DNA from: CAYSQW01 sp964433135
GTDB lineage: Bacteria; Acidobacteriota; Aminicenantia; Aminicenantales; Aminicenantaceae
Reading direction: 5' to 3'
Assembly: GCA_964433135.1 (NCBI GenBank)
Contig: CAYSQW010000013.1
Location: 10,462-74,461 of the forward strand
Length of the DNA: 64,000 nt
Below the pieces are notes generated by a model, which was not told the DNA's origin, did not search any database, and worked only from the letters and a program-made list of their open reading frames with translations. Positions 52,490 through 62,203 of this stretch are shown piece by piece. How positions within the stretch are numbered: position 1 is the stretch's first letter; every line of letters starts with the position of its first letter. The position numbers were made by a program, and so were the translations under genes.

Positions 52490-54955
52490 TTATTTGCCGA
52501 TGAGGGAATAGTAATCCAAAAGCATCAAATGATCTTCGTGCGAACAGAATCGGTTCGGTTCGGTTCCGGGAATAAAAACCTCTTTAAACGGAAACAGACA
52601 GAACGGCGTCGCCAACAGACCGGTTTTGCGGTCGATCTCGGCGAATGAAAGGTTCGGAGGCATGATGAATTCTTCTTGCACCACTTCTTCACCATTTTCC
52701 TCGGCCAACGCTTTTTCGTCTTCGATCAGGTGACTGAAAAAATCGATCCACGCCGGCAGAGCGGCTACGGCACCCGACTGACGATCCCCTATGGGGATGC
52801 GCCCTTCCCGATGTCCGACCCAAACCCCCGCACACAGGGAGGGGGAAAACCCCATGAACCAGGCATCGCTGAAATCATCCGTGGTTCCGGTTTTCCCACC
52901 CAGAGGTTTATCCAGAAAACGCGCGGCCTGAGCGGTCCCGCGCAGCACAACGCCCTGCAGGAGCGAGGTCATGATATACGCGATTTGAGGGGAAATGACT
53001 TCCTCGGATTCGATTTTGCTCTCTTCCAGTATGTTTCCTTCCTTGTCTTCGATCCGCGTGATTAAATACGGATGGATCCTGATTCCCTGGTTCGGAAATG
53101 TGGTAAAAGCTGAAACCAGTTCGATCATTTTTATTTCGAAAGCCCCCAGAGACAGCGACAGGTATGGGTAAATGGGAGAAGTGATCCCGAATTTTTTCAC
53201 GTAATTAACGCCGGTCTGGGGCGAAATATAGTCGAGGATCTTGGCGGTCACGATATTCCGTGATTCTTCCAATCCCCAACGCAGCGTGATCCGCCCCTTG
53301 TATCTGTGATCGTAATTGGGCGGATCCCAGATCTCTCCCGACCATTTGTCGGCAAAATCCGTGAGTTCATCTATGATCGGACTGGCGGGCGTGAATCCGT
53401 TCTCCAGAGCCGCCGTGTACAACATGGGCTTGACGACGGATCCGGATTGACGTGTCGCCTGAGTCGCATTGTTCCATTCGCTTCGCTTGAAGGAATACCC
53501 GCCCACCATGGTCTTGATCTGGCCGGTTTGCGGTTCAATAGCCAGAAACGCCGCATCGAGTTTAGGTTCCTGATCGAGGGCCGCGGTAAGCTCCCATTTT
53601 TCCTCATCCTTTTCGAGTATTTTCACCAGTATGATATCGCCGCGCTCGATGATTCGGGTCAGGTCATCGGTTTCGGTCCACGCGATATCGCGGTTGGTGA
53701 GTTTTCCCGTATACTCGCCGATACGCAGGATCGCTTCGCGCTTGGTCACCGAAAGCACAAGGGCTTCAATCTGGTCGTCCACATCTATCTCTGAAACCCG
53801 CCAGCTGGAGAAAAACGATTCTCCCGTTTCCTCATGCTTGATGGGCTGAATGATGCTTTCCAGTTCTTCCAGACCTTTCTCGACAAGATTGACCTTATCG
53901 TCCCGCCATCCCTGTCGTTTATCCAGGATATGGAGCTGCTTGCGCACGGCCGCTTCAGCATATTCCTGATACCGGACATTCAAGGTGGTGTAGACTTTCA
54001 GCCCTTCCTTATATAGCGAATCCCGCCCGTAATTTTCATAGAGATATTTCCTTACCTCTTCCTTGAAATGAGCGGCGAAATCCGAGTCCGATCTGTGAAG
54101 CGGAAGCACATTCAACGGTCTGGCTTTGCTCTCCTCCCCTTGCGCATCATCGATGTAGCCTTCCTCGACCATTCGGTCTAAAACATGATTTCGGCGGCGC
54201 AGCGTACGCTCCGTATTCGTATACGGCGAATAGAAAGAAGGCAGCTGCAAGATACCCGTGATCATGGCGGCCTCCTCCAGTTTCAGTTCGGAGGCGGGTT
54301 TATCGAAATAGAGTTGAGCCGCGGCTTCCACGCCATAGGCTCCATGCCCGAGATTGAATTGATTGCAGTAGAACGTAAGGATTTCCTGCTTTGAATAGTT
54401 GCGTTCGATTCGAAAAGCCAGGATCGCTTCCTTTAATTTCCGCCTCAACGTCTGCTTGCGGTGCAGGAACAATTCCCGAGCCAGCTGCTGGCTTATGGTA
54501 CTCCCTCCGTGCAGTTTCCGCGGCGTCATAATGAGGCGGACATCTTCTTTCAAAGAACGCAGGATGCCCCTGAAATCGATTCCATGGTGTTGATAAAATC
54601 GTGAATCTTCGGTCGCGATGATGGCCTGCAGCAAAATCTCCGGTATTTCCTCAAATGGGATCTCGATCCTTTTTTCGATGGCGTATTCACCGATAACCGT
54701 TCCGTCATCGGCATAGATGTACGTGATAATGTTGGGTTCAAAGGCCTCGAGGAGGGATATGGAGGGCAAATTTTCCAGGATCGCCTTGTAGGCCCCAATG
54801 AAGGTGCCGATCCCCAGAACCCCTATGACGACCACGGACCACAGCACTCGCTTCCCCCACTTGCGGTTATCACCCTTTTTGAAAAGCCGCAGGGGATTCC
54901 ATTTGCGCAAATCGATTTTTTTTATAAGGAGAACGACTTTCTTGGCTTCCGACAT
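52490..54955 (-). CDS. Penicillin-binding protein 1A (bifunctional)
   Basis: An 821-residue class A PBP. There is one N-terminal transmembrane helix (VLWSVVVIGVLGIGTFIGAY) and a GT51 transglycosylase domain with EDSRFYQHHGIDFRGI and GGSTISQQLARELFL. The transpeptidase domain has the SxxK motif in SGSVVKPMLY, SRN as SxN, and KTGTT. It polymerises and cross-links peptidoglycan at the inner membrane. The tmk gene lies 27 nt upstream on the same strand, so they may be cotranscribed. Confidence 0.93.
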   Translation of the reverse strand: MSEAKKVVLLIKKIDLRKWNPLRLFKKGDNRKWGKRVLWSVVVIGVLGIGTFIGAYKAILENLPSISLLEAFEPNIITYIYADDGTVIGEYAIEKRIEIPFEEIPEILLQAIIATEDSRFYQHHGIDFRGILRSLKEDVRLIMTPRKLHGGSTISQQLARELFLHRKQTLRRKLKEAILAFRIERNYSKQEILTFYCNQFNLGHGAYGVEAAAQLYFDKPASELKLEEAAMITGILQLPSFYSPYTNTERTLRRRNHVLDRMVEEGYIDDAQGEESKARPLNVLPLHRSDSDFAAHFKEEVRKYLYENYGRDSLYKEGLKVYTTLNVRYQEYAEAAVRKQLHILDKRQGWRDDKVNLVEKGLEELESIIQPIKHEETGESFFSSWRVSEIDVDDQIEALVLSVTKREAILRIGEYTGKLTNRDIAWTETDDLTRIIERGDIILVKILEKDEEKWELTAALDQEPKLDAAFLAIEPQTGQIKTMVGGYSFKRSEWNNATQATRQSGSVVKPMLYTAALENGFTPASPIIDELTDFADKWSGEIWDPPNYDHRYKGRITLRWGLEESRNIVTAKILDYISPQTGVNYVKKFGITSPIYPYLSLSLGAFEIKMIELVSAFTTFPNQGIRIHPYLITRIEDKEGNILEESKIESEEVISPQIAYIMTSLLQGVVLRGTAQAARFLDKPLGGKTGTTDDFSDAWFMGFSPSLCAGVWVGHREGRIPIGDRQSGAVAALPAWIDFFSHLIEDEKALAEENGEEVVQEEFIMPPNLSFAEIDRKTGLLATPFCLFPFKEVFIPGTEPNRFCSHEDHLMLLDYYSLIGK

Positions 54956-54982
54956 AAGAATTTAATATAGCAGAATTCGACT

Positions 54983-55630
54983 TCACGGTCCAGATGAGGG
55001 AGGAATCGACACCCCGGAAATCACCCAGTTTTTCAGATAACCCAGAGCTTTTTCCCTGATCTGATGATGAATCCGATCGATCGATATTCCGGCATCTAGA
55101 TGAACGATATTGTCTCCTTCGAATCGTTGGAAGAGGCCTCGAACCAGGTTCAGATAATCCTCCCGCTCAAAAAGCAGGTCCCTGGTTTTCCTGTCTTCGG
55201 TACGTTTGAGCCCCGCCTTCGGATCAAGGTCCAGAATAAATACCAGGTCCGGAAGCACGACGAATTCCAGGTTGGCCCGCAGGATGCGCTCCGGATCGAT
55301 CCCTTTTGAACCCTGATATGCGATGGTGGAAAAATAGTAGCGATCGAGCACGACCACTTCCCGCCGTTCAAGAGCCGGCCTGATATTGCGTTTGACGTTG
55401 TCCCGTCGGTCTTTTTGGAAAAGCTCCAGCTCTTCTTCGGGAGTAAGAGCATTTTCGCTGACGGCTTTTTTTCTGATCTCCCGACCCCATGGACTCTGCG
55501 AGGGCTCATGGAAACGAGAGACCGTGTACGCCTCCTCACGCAGCGCATCCGCCAACAGTTCGGCCTGAGTGGTTTTTCCGGTTCCGTCGATTCCTTCCAG
55601 AACGATCAGAATTCCTTTTTTCAGTTTCAC
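54983..55630 (-). CDS. tmk: Thymidylate kinase
   Basis: A 215-residue protein. The P-loop LEGIDGTGKTTQAELL is near residue 10, as in TMP kinases, and DRYYFSTIAYQGSKG provides the DRY-type motif. It phosphorylates dTMP to dTDP. The GTG at 55630 is preferred because it puts the P-loop at its usual position; an in-frame TTG at 55678 would add 16 residues without a ribosome site. It is followed by the PBP1A gene. Confidence 0.9.
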   Translation of the reverse strand: MKLKKGILIVLEGIDGTGKTTQAELLADALREEAYTVSRFHEPSQSPWGREIRKKAVSENALTPEEELELFQKDRRDNVKRNIRPALERREVVVLDRYYFSTIAYQGSKGIDPERILRANLEFVVLPDLVFILDLDPKAGLKRTEDRKTRDLLFEREDYLNLVRGLFQRFEGDNIVHLDAGISIDRIHHQIREKALGYLKNWVISGVSIPPSSGP

Positions 55631-55832
55631 GGTCTTTTTTCGTTTCAAAACAAGCCGATGATAACCCAGCAGTCTCAAAAGTTCAATTCATTCACCATGA
55701 AAACCCTCACGGATTTCTAAAAGGGCTGAGGACGATGCAACGTTCTTACCACCTGTCGAGGTTATGAATAGGTGAAATTGAATTTTTAAGAGGTTTATGC
55801 TAATTTAATATAAAGATTCAGGAGGCAGGGAA

Positions 55833-57341
55833 ATGAAAAAAACTTCCATCGTCATCGCTCTCGTAAGTTTCGTCTTGGGACTATTGATCGCAGGATCGAT
55901 ATTCGTATTTGTCCCGGATAAAGACACACAGGAATTTGCCGCGGATGAAGCCGTTTCGGCTCCGCTGACATCACCTCTTTATGCCTCGTCCCCTCCTCCC
56001 ATCCAAGCCACGCCGGGTAGGGATTTCACGGAGATCGCCGAGCGTTTGGGACCCGCGGTCGTCAGCATTCTCGCGGAGAAAGTCCAAAAACGCGCATCGA
56101 TGGGTTTTCAAGATCCCTTCGACGATTTCTGGAACCGCTTTTTCGATATGCCGCGGCAGCGTGAACGTGAACAGGAATATCGAGCTCGTTCCCAAGGCAC
56201 CGGGTTCTTCATCAGCGCTGACGGGTATATACTGACCAACAATCACATTGTGGAAGATGCGGTCAAGGTGACGGTCACTTCTCTCGACGGAGATGAATAC
56301 GCCGCCGAGCTCGTGGGGACGGATGCCAAAACCGACCTGGCGCTGCTCAAGGTCAAAACCACAGGGCATGCTTTTGCCCGCCTTGGAAACTCAAACCGAT
56401 TGAAAGTCGGAGAATGGGTGCTCGCCATCGGCAATCCCCTGGGAATGGCCCATACCGTTACGGCCGGAATCGTAAGCGCCAAAGGGCGCCAGCTACCGGG
56501 CATGAACGCGCCGACCTATCAGGATTTCATTCAAACCGATGCTTCGATCAACCGCGGCAACAGCGGAGGCCCGCTGGTCAACATGCAGGCCGAAGTCGTC
56601 GGCGTCACCAGCATGATCTACTCTCCTTCCGGAGGCAGCATCGGCATCGGATTCGCCATTCCCTCCAATCTGGCCGAAAAAATCACGGCACAGCTCAAAG
56701 ACCAAGGCAAGGTGGTCAGAGGCTACCTCGGGATCACCATCCTTCCCGTCAATGAAGATCTGCGCAAACTCCTGAAACTGGAATCCAAACAGGGCGCCGT
56801 CATCAATTCCGTCACGGAAGATTCTCCCGCCGCCGAAGCCGAACTCAAAACCTATGACGTCGTGCTTAAATTGGGAGCGCAGACGATCAAGGACGCCAAC
56901 GATCTCATGTTCAAGGTTGCCGACCTTAAACCCGGAACCCGCGTCGACCTGACGATCATTCGAGACGGCAAGCAAATCATCGTGCCGGTAAAGATCGGCA
57001 CTCTCGATAATGAGGAAGAACCGGAAACTTCGGAATCCACTGAAAATGACATCGGTATTTCCGTAACCCAGCTGAATTCCGGTTTGGCGGAACGCTACGG
57101 CCTTCAAACCAAGGAAGGACTCCTGGTAACCGATGTTCGCCGCTACAGCGAAGCCGAAGACAAGGGCATAAGAAAAGGAGACATCATTCTCGAAGCCAAC
57201 CAGAAATCGGTAAAAACCGTTCGCCAGCTTCAGGCGATTCTTAAGGACTTGAAATCAGGCGACCCCATCATGCTGCTGATCCGGAGGGAAAACAACCGCA
57301 CGTTCCAGGATGCCATCGTTGTCCTGAGGATCCCCGAATGA
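55833..57341 (+). CDS. HtrA/DegP-type periplasmic serine protease
   Basis: A 502-residue protein with an N-terminal membrane or signal segment (IVIALVSFVLGLLIAGSIFVF). The trypsin-like triad is His138 (TNNHIVED), Asp168 (AKTDLALLK) and Ser244 (RGNSGGPLV). Two PDZ domains follow (about 285-385 and 400-490). It degrades or refolds misfolded envelope proteins. AGGAGG lies before the ATG. The stop overlaps the start of the dapF-like gene by ATGA, which is an unusual partner for htrA. Confidence 0.93.
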   Translation: MKKTSIVIALVSFVLGLLIAGSIFVFVPDKDTQEFAADEAVSAPLTSPLYASSPPPIQATPGRDFTEIAERLGPAVVSILAEKVQKRASMGFQDPFDDFWNRFFDMPRQREREQEYRARSQGTGFFISADGYILTNNHIVEDAVKVTVTSLDGDEYAAELVGTDAKTDLALLKVKTTGHAFARLGNSNRLKVGEWVLAIGNPLGMAHTVTAGIVSAKGRQLPGMNAPTYQDFIQTDASINRGNSGGPLVNMQAEVVGVTSMIYSPSGGSIGIGFAIPSNLAEKITAQLKDQGKVVRGYLGITILPVNEDLRKLLKLESKQGAVINSVTEDSPAAEAELKTYDVVLKLGAQTIKDANDLMFKVADLKPGTRVDLTIIRDGKQIIVPVKIGTLDNEEEPETSESTENDIGISVTQLNSGLAERYGLQTKEGLLVTDVRRYSEAEDKGIRKGDIILEANQKSVKTVRQLQAILKDLKSGDPIMLLIRRENNRTFQDAIVVLRIPE

Positions 57342-58180
57342 AATTCGCCAAGGTCCACTCCCTGGGAAATGATTTTCTCGTCATGGACGAGGGTGAGATC
57401 CGGGAGCTTTCCGAAAAGGAAGCGTTTGCACGCCGCATCTGCGAACGGCACACCGGAGTGGGCGGAGACGGGCTGCTCCTTACTTCCATAAGGGATAAAA
57501 AAAAGGGACTGGTCAACATCCGGATATTCAACGCCGACGGAACGGAACCGGAGGTCTCCGCGAACGGTCTGCGCTGCGCGGCCACCTATCTCTATTACCG
57601 CAATAAGATCGATTCCCCCAGCATCCTGTTTTCCACCACCGCCGGACCCAGGGAATGCGAGCAGATCGAACAGAAAGAAAATTTCTTTAAAATCAAGATC
57701 GAGATGGGAACTCCTCGTTTCGACTCCAAGTCCATCCCCTTCGACGACGGAGAAGAACACGAGAAGATTCTGGATTATCCGCTCATCATCCAAGGAAAAA
57801 CCTATCCCATCACCGCTCTCTCGCTCGGAAATCCTCACTGCGCCATATTTTTCGACCGCTTTCCCTCACGTATCGAATGGAACCAGATCGGCTATGAGAT
57901 CGAGTTCCATCCTTTTTTTCCAAAACGCGTCAACATCCAGTTTGTCCGCGTGCTGAGCCGATCCGACATCGAAGTCCTCTTCTGGGAGCGGGGGGTCGGG
58001 GAAACCCTGTCTTCCGGCAGCGGCTCCGGGGCTGCGGCCGTGGCATCCATCCTCAAAGGCTTGACGGAAAACAAGGTCAACGTCAGAACGTCCATGGGGA
58101 ATCTCCATGTGGAATGGATTAGTGAAAAGGCTTATCAGATAGGCCCGGCGCAGGTGGTTTTCAGCGGTGATTTCATCTGA
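57338..58180 (+). CDS. Diaminopimelate epimerase homologue with both catalytic Cys replaced by Ser
   Basis: A 280-residue protein with the DapF double fold: MKFAKVHSLGNDFLV at the N-terminus, HTGVGGDGLLL, FNADGTEPE, and RGVGETL in the second half. Active DapF has MCGNG and ACGTG, whose Cys residues are the acid-base pair. Here these are V-Ser74-A-N-G and S-Ser226-G-S-G. Fold, length and other motifs are intact. It may have lost epimerase activity, use serines for another reaction, or act on a different substrate. It overlaps htrA by ATGA and ends 61 nt from the convergent thiL. Confidence 0.8.
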   Translation: MKFAKVHSLGNDFLVMDEGEIRELSEKEAFARRICERHTGVGGDGLLLTSIRDKKKGLVNIRIFNADGTEPEVSANGLRCAATYLYYRNKIDSPSILFSTTAGPRECEQIEQKENFFKIKIEMGTPRFDSKSIPFDDGEEHEKILDYPLIIQGKTYPITALSLGNPHCAIFFDRFPSRIEWNQIGYEIEFHPFFPKRVNIQFVRVLSRSDIEVLFWERGVGETLSSGSGSGAAAVASILKGLTENKVNVRTSMGNLHVEWISEKAYQIGPAQVVFSGDFI

Positions 58181-58241
58181 TTCATAATCCCGTCGAAAAC
58201 GGTCAGAACATCGTATCGACCCGAGCCACGGAATACGCGAA

Positions 58242-59228
58242 TTATTTTTTTGCGTCGGAAAAATGTTTGAATCCCCGGTGTTCCAGTTTTTTCGAGCGTC
58301 CTCGTCGATCGATCACACGGACGTCCGATCCCGGAAGCATTCTCCCGATTTCGGTCAGATGGAACTCTTTTTTGAGTTCCGAGAGCCTTGGCTTCCCTTC
58401 AGGCCGCAGACAAAAAAGCAGTTGATAATCCTCTCCCCCATGAAGCGCCTCCCGATAGGGGGTTCGACTGAATTCCCTGACCTGAGCGGATACCGGCAGT
58501 TTCCCCAGATCTATTTCGGCTCCGCAACCGCTTTCACGGCATAAGCGAACCAGATCGAGCGACAATCCGTCACTGAGGTCGATCATTGCGGAAACCGGCT
58601 CAAGGGCGCCCAACCGCCGGCCCAGCGCCGTTTGCGGCCGGGGATCCAGGAATGCACGCAGCAGATGATCCGTCTCGGATCCGGCCCCCGGACCGACCCC
58701 CCGCTTCAACAACCGAAGCCCCAACCGCGCATCACCCAAAGTTCCAGAGACATACAGCAGATCCCCGGGCCGGCCTCCGTTTCGCGGGACGATTCTTTGG
58801 GCTTCTCCCAATAAGGTCACGGATATTGTAATGACCGCGGCCCGGGTGGTATCCCCTCCGATCAGGGAAACACCTTCCTCTCCCGCCGCCGCTTTCAAAC
58901 CCGACAGAAAACTTTCCAGCCATGACGGCTCGGTTTTTTCCGGCAGCCCGATGCCGAGCAACGCATAACGCGGATCTCCTCCCATGGCGGCGATGTCGCT
59001 TACGTTGACGCTCAGGCTTTTCCTGCCCAATAATTCCGGTGGGTGCCATCTTGTGCGGAAATGCGTGCCCTCGAGCAAAAGATCCTTGGTGAGGATCAAA
59101 GATCTCCCTCCCCAGCGAAGAACCGCGGCATCATCTCCTATGCCGATAAACAGATCAGGGTCGATCCGACGAAAATCCCGCCGCAAAACCTCGATCACGC
59201 TGTCTTCCTCGAGCTTGGGTAGTTTCAT
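58242..59228 (-). CDS. thiL: Thiamine-monophosphate kinase
   Basis: A 328-residue protein. GIGDDAAVL and LTKDLLLEGTHF near the N-terminus, VNVSDIAAMGG and LIGGDTTR are the ATP/Mg-binding motifs of ThiL (PurM-like fold). It phosphorylates thiamine monophosphate to the diphosphate in the cytoplasm. It is the last gene of the leftward lon operon, 54 nt after lon. Confidence 0.93.
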   Translation of the reverse strand: MKLPKLEEDSVIEVLRRDFRRIDPDLFIGIGDDAAVLRWGGRSLILTKDLLLEGTHFRTRWHPPELLGRKSLSVNVSDIAAMGGDPRYALLGIGLPEKTEPSWLESFLSGLKAAAGEEGVSLIGGDTTRAAVITISVTLLGEAQRIVPRNGGRPGDLLYVSGTLGDARLGLRLLKRGVGPGAGSETDHLLRAFLDPRPQTALGRRLGALEPVSAMIDLSDGLSLDLVRLCRESGCGAEIDLGKLPVSAQVREFSRTPYREALHGGEDYQLLFCLRPEGKPRLSELKKEFHLTEIGRMLPGSDVRVIDRRGRSKKLEHRGFKHFSDAKK

Positions 59229-59282
59229 GCACCCTGCTTTCAGGCCGCGGAGGGAATATCGGAATTCATGTTCGAAACGATA

Positions 59283-61724
59283 TCAGGCCGTTTTGCCCGA
59301 AGACCGCACACCGGCGGCGGTGCGCTTTCCGGACGGCTCCGCGGCCGCGACCAAGGCATTGGCGAATACGTCATCAACGGTATCGGCAAAGATAAACTCC
59401 ATTTCTTTCTTCACTTTTCGCGGGATGTCGATCAGGTCTTTCTTGTTTGCCTTGGGGATTATCATTTTCCGGACCCCGGCCCTCTGGGCGGCCAGCACTT
59501 TTTCCTTGATCCCTCCCACCGGAAGCACACTGCCCCGGAGAGTGATCTCACCGGTCATGGCCACGTCCCATTTGACTTTTCTTTTCATGCATACGGAGAT
59601 GAGAGAAGTCGCCATCGTGACTCCGGCGGAGGGACCGTCTTTGGGGATCGCGCCTTCCGGGATATGAATATGAAAATCATTTTGAGCGAACATGCGGTTG
59701 TCGATCCCCAATTCTGCGGATTTCGTCCGCGCATAGCTCAGGGCGGCCTGGGCGGATTCTTTCATGACGTCTCCCAAAGATCCGGTCAGCGTCAGGTGTC
59801 CCTTGCCTTTCATCTTCGTGGTTTCGACGAACAGTATTTCACCGCCCGCGGCGGTCCAGGCCACTCCGGTGGAAACTCCGATACGATTTTCTTTTCGGAG
59901 CTGATCCCGAAAAACCTTGTGGGGTCCCAGGTATTTTTCGACGTTCTGGGAAGTAACCTTGGAGAGCGTCTTCTTCCCTTCAGCCACCCTGCGCGCCACT
60001 TTGCGACAGACCGTGGCGATCTCTCTCTCCAGGTTCCGCACCCCGGCTTCCCGGGTATAATGAGAAATGATCTGTTTGATCGCCCCCCGGGTGAACATGA
60101 TCCATTTGGGACTCAGGGCGTTTTCCTTGATTTGTTTGGGAACCAGATGCCGAAGCGCGATCTGCAGCTTTTCCTCCTCGGTGTAGCCGGGGAGATGCAG
60201 AATCTCCATGCGGTCGCGGAAAGCCGGCTGGATGGGATCCAGCAGGTTGGCCGTTGTGATGAACATCACCTGCGAAAGATCGTAAGGCACTCCCAAGTAG
60301 TGATCGCGAAAGGAATTGTTCTGCTCGGGATCCAGGACTTCCAGCAAAGCCGAAGAGGGATCTCCCCTGAAATCGGCGCCGATCTTATCCACTTCGTCCA
60401 TCATGAACACGGGATTGTTGGAATTGCAGCGCCTGACGCCCTGAATGATCCTTCCGGGCATGGCGCCCACATAGGTGCGGCGGTGACCGCGGATCTCCGC
60501 CTCATCTCGCACTCCTCCCAGGGAGATCCGGATAAACTTCCTTCCCAAAGCGCGGGCGATCGAGCGACCCAGCGACGTTTTTCCCACTCCCGGAGGGCCG
60601 ACGAAACACAAAATGGGTCCTTTGATCTCTTTCGAGAGCTTGCGTACGCCCAGGTATTCGAGAATCCGCTCCTTGACCTTTTCCAGCCCGTAGTGGTCCT
60701 CGTCCAAGATTTTTTTGGCTTTGATCAGATCGAGATTGTCGACGGTTCGCTTGTTCCAGGGAAGCGCGAACATCCAGTCAAGATAATTTCGCACCACCGC
60801 GGTCTCGGCGGACTCGGGGTGCATCTGAGAGAGCCGCTGGATCTGTTTCTCCAATTCTTCTTTGACTTCCGCGGCGACTTTCAGTTTTTTCAATTTATCC
60901 CGGTAGTTGTTTATCTCTTCCTGGATCTCACTGCCCTCGCCCAGCTCCTTCTGAATCGCTTTGATCTGCTGGCGGAGGAAATACTGCTTTTGAAGCTTGT
61001 CCATTTCGCCTTTGGCCTCGCTGCTGATCTTCGACTGAACATTCAGCAGCTCCACCTCTTTGGTCAGCAGTTCATACACCTTGCGCAGACGCGGTTGAGG
61101 ATCGACCATTTCCAGCAGATCCTGGGCTTCCTTGACCTTGAGATCCAGATTGGCGGCCGTCAGATCCGCCAACCGCCCCTGTTCATCGACGTTGGCCGCA
61201 ATGATCATGATTTCCGGAGGAATGCTTTTCCCCATGGTGGAGGCTTGTTCCAATCCGTCCCGGACATTTCTGATAAGGGCTTCGGCTTCGATGGTCTTAT
61301 CGCTTTCCTGGGGTTCATGCAGGACTCTTATCTTGGCGGAATAGTACGGCTTGTCTTCGTACAGTTCGTCCACCTGAGCCCGAACCAGCCCCTGAGCCAG
61401 GATCCGGATACGACCGTCCGGAAGTTTCAGCATGCGCATGACCAGGGCCACGGTGCCGACCGTATAGACGTCCGATTTTTTCGGGTCCTCGATTTCCATG
61501 TCCTTCTGCGAAAGCAGCAGGATCATACGCTGTGAGGAAAGCGCGAAATCAACGGCTTCCTTGGATTTTTCCCGCCCCACAAACAGAGGAACCACCATGT
61601 ACGGAAAAACCACGATGTCCCGCAGCATCAATACGGGGAGCTCGCTGGGAACGTTTAGCTTTTCACCTTCCTCTTCGATATATTCTTCCACGTCATCATT
61701 CAGTTCATTATCTTTGTTCGCCAT
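59283..61724 (-). CDS. lon: ATP-dependent protease Lon
   Basis: An 813-residue protein. An N-terminal Lon substrate-binding domain (LPVLMLRDIVVFPYMVVPLFVGREKS) and a coiled-coil region lead to the AAA+ module with Walker A GPPGVGKTSLG and Walker B FMMDEVDKIG. The C-terminal protease has the Ser in PKDGPSAGVTM and the Lys in GIKEKVLAAQRAG. It degrades damaged and regulatory proteins. The ATG at 61724 has GGAGG 5 nt upstream; an ATG 12 nt earlier is less well placed. It follows hsp20 by 14 nt. Confidence 0.96.
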   Translation of the reverse strand: MANKDNELNDDVEEYIEEEGEKLNVPSELPVLMLRDIVVFPYMVVPLFVGREKSKEAVDFALSSQRMILLLSQKDMEIEDPKKSDVYTVGTVALVMRMLKLPDGRIRILAQGLVRAQVDELYEDKPYYSAKIRVLHEPQESDKTIEAEALIRNVRDGLEQASTMGKSIPPEIMIIAANVDEQGRLADLTAANLDLKVKEAQDLLEMVDPQPRLRKVYELLTKEVELLNVQSKISSEAKGEMDKLQKQYFLRQQIKAIQKELGEGSEIQEEINNYRDKLKKLKVAAEVKEELEKQIQRLSQMHPESAETAVVRNYLDWMFALPWNKRTVDNLDLIKAKKILDEDHYGLEKVKERILEYLGVRKLSKEIKGPILCFVGPPGVGKTSLGRSIARALGRKFIRISLGGVRDEAEIRGHRRTYVGAMPGRIIQGVRRCNSNNPVFMMDEVDKIGADFRGDPSSALLEVLDPEQNNSFRDHYLGVPYDLSQVMFITTANLLDPIQPAFRDRMEILHLPGYTEEEKLQIALRHLVPKQIKENALSPKWIMFTRGAIKQIISHYTREAGVRNLEREIATVCRKVARRVAEGKKTLSKVTSQNVEKYLGPHKVFRDQLRKENRIGVSTGVAWTAAGGEILFVETTKMKGKGHLTLTGSLGDVMKESAQAALSYARTKSAELGIDNRMFAQNDFHIHIPEGAIPKDGPSAGVTMATSLISVCMKRKVKWDVAMTGEITLRGSVLPVGGIKEKVLAAQRAGVRKMIIPKANKKDLIDIPRKVKKEMEFIFADTVDDVFANALVAAAEPSGKRTAAGVRSSGKTA

Positions 61725-61738
61725 TTCGTCCTCCATCT

Positions 61739-62191
61739 CTATTCTCGAGGTTCCTGGATCTTCAGTACCACCTCTTTTTCATCTTTCTGCTTGTACTTCA
61801 GCAGCATCAAATTCAAGACTCCGTTTTCAAGCGAAGCCTTCGCCTTTTCCGGAATGATGGTATTGGGAAGAAAAATGATCCTGCGAAAATTGCCGTATTC
61901 TCTCTCCAGTCTCACATAGCGGACCGGAGTTTCTTCCCGCAGTTCTCTTTTAAAGCCCTTAACCTCAAGGCGACTGCTGTGCAGTAATATCGAGATATCA
62001 TCCCGATCAACTCCGGGGAGTTCAATCTCTACCCTAATATAATTATTTTGCTCCGCGATGTCTACGTAAGGCACCCACCCGTCATCCAATCCTCGCCATT
62101 TCTGTTCACGGACGAATACTTTCCCTGCGATACGGTTGATTTCGGTTTCGATTCTGATGATGCGTGAGACCGGTTTTATGCGTTTTCCCAT
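61739..62191 (-). CDS. Small heat shock protein (Hsp20 family)
   Basis: A 150-residue protein with an alpha-crystallin domain of about 95 residues: VDIAEQNNYIRVEIELPGVDRDDI through LENGVLNLMLLK. The C-terminal IxI anchor is not obvious (LKIQEPRE), so oligomer size may differ. It binds unfolding proteins in the cytoplasm. It lies in one operon with nrdR before (12-nt gap) and lon after (14-nt gap), coupling a holding chaperone with a protease. Confidence 0.92.
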   Translation of the reverse strand: MGKRIKPVSRIIRIETEINRIAGKVFVREQKWRGLDDGWVPYVDIAEQNNYIRVEIELPGVDRDDISILLHSSRLEVKGFKRELREETPVRYVRLEREYGNFRRIIFLPNTIIPEKAKASLENGVLNLMLLKYKQKDEKEVVLKIQEPRE

Positions 62192-62203
62192 TTCATCCGG
62201 ATA

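Noticed and set aside
59268..61535. 755-codon plus-strand open frame
   Set aside because: Antisense to lon, with low-complexity His/Asp/Gly-rich translation and no domain.
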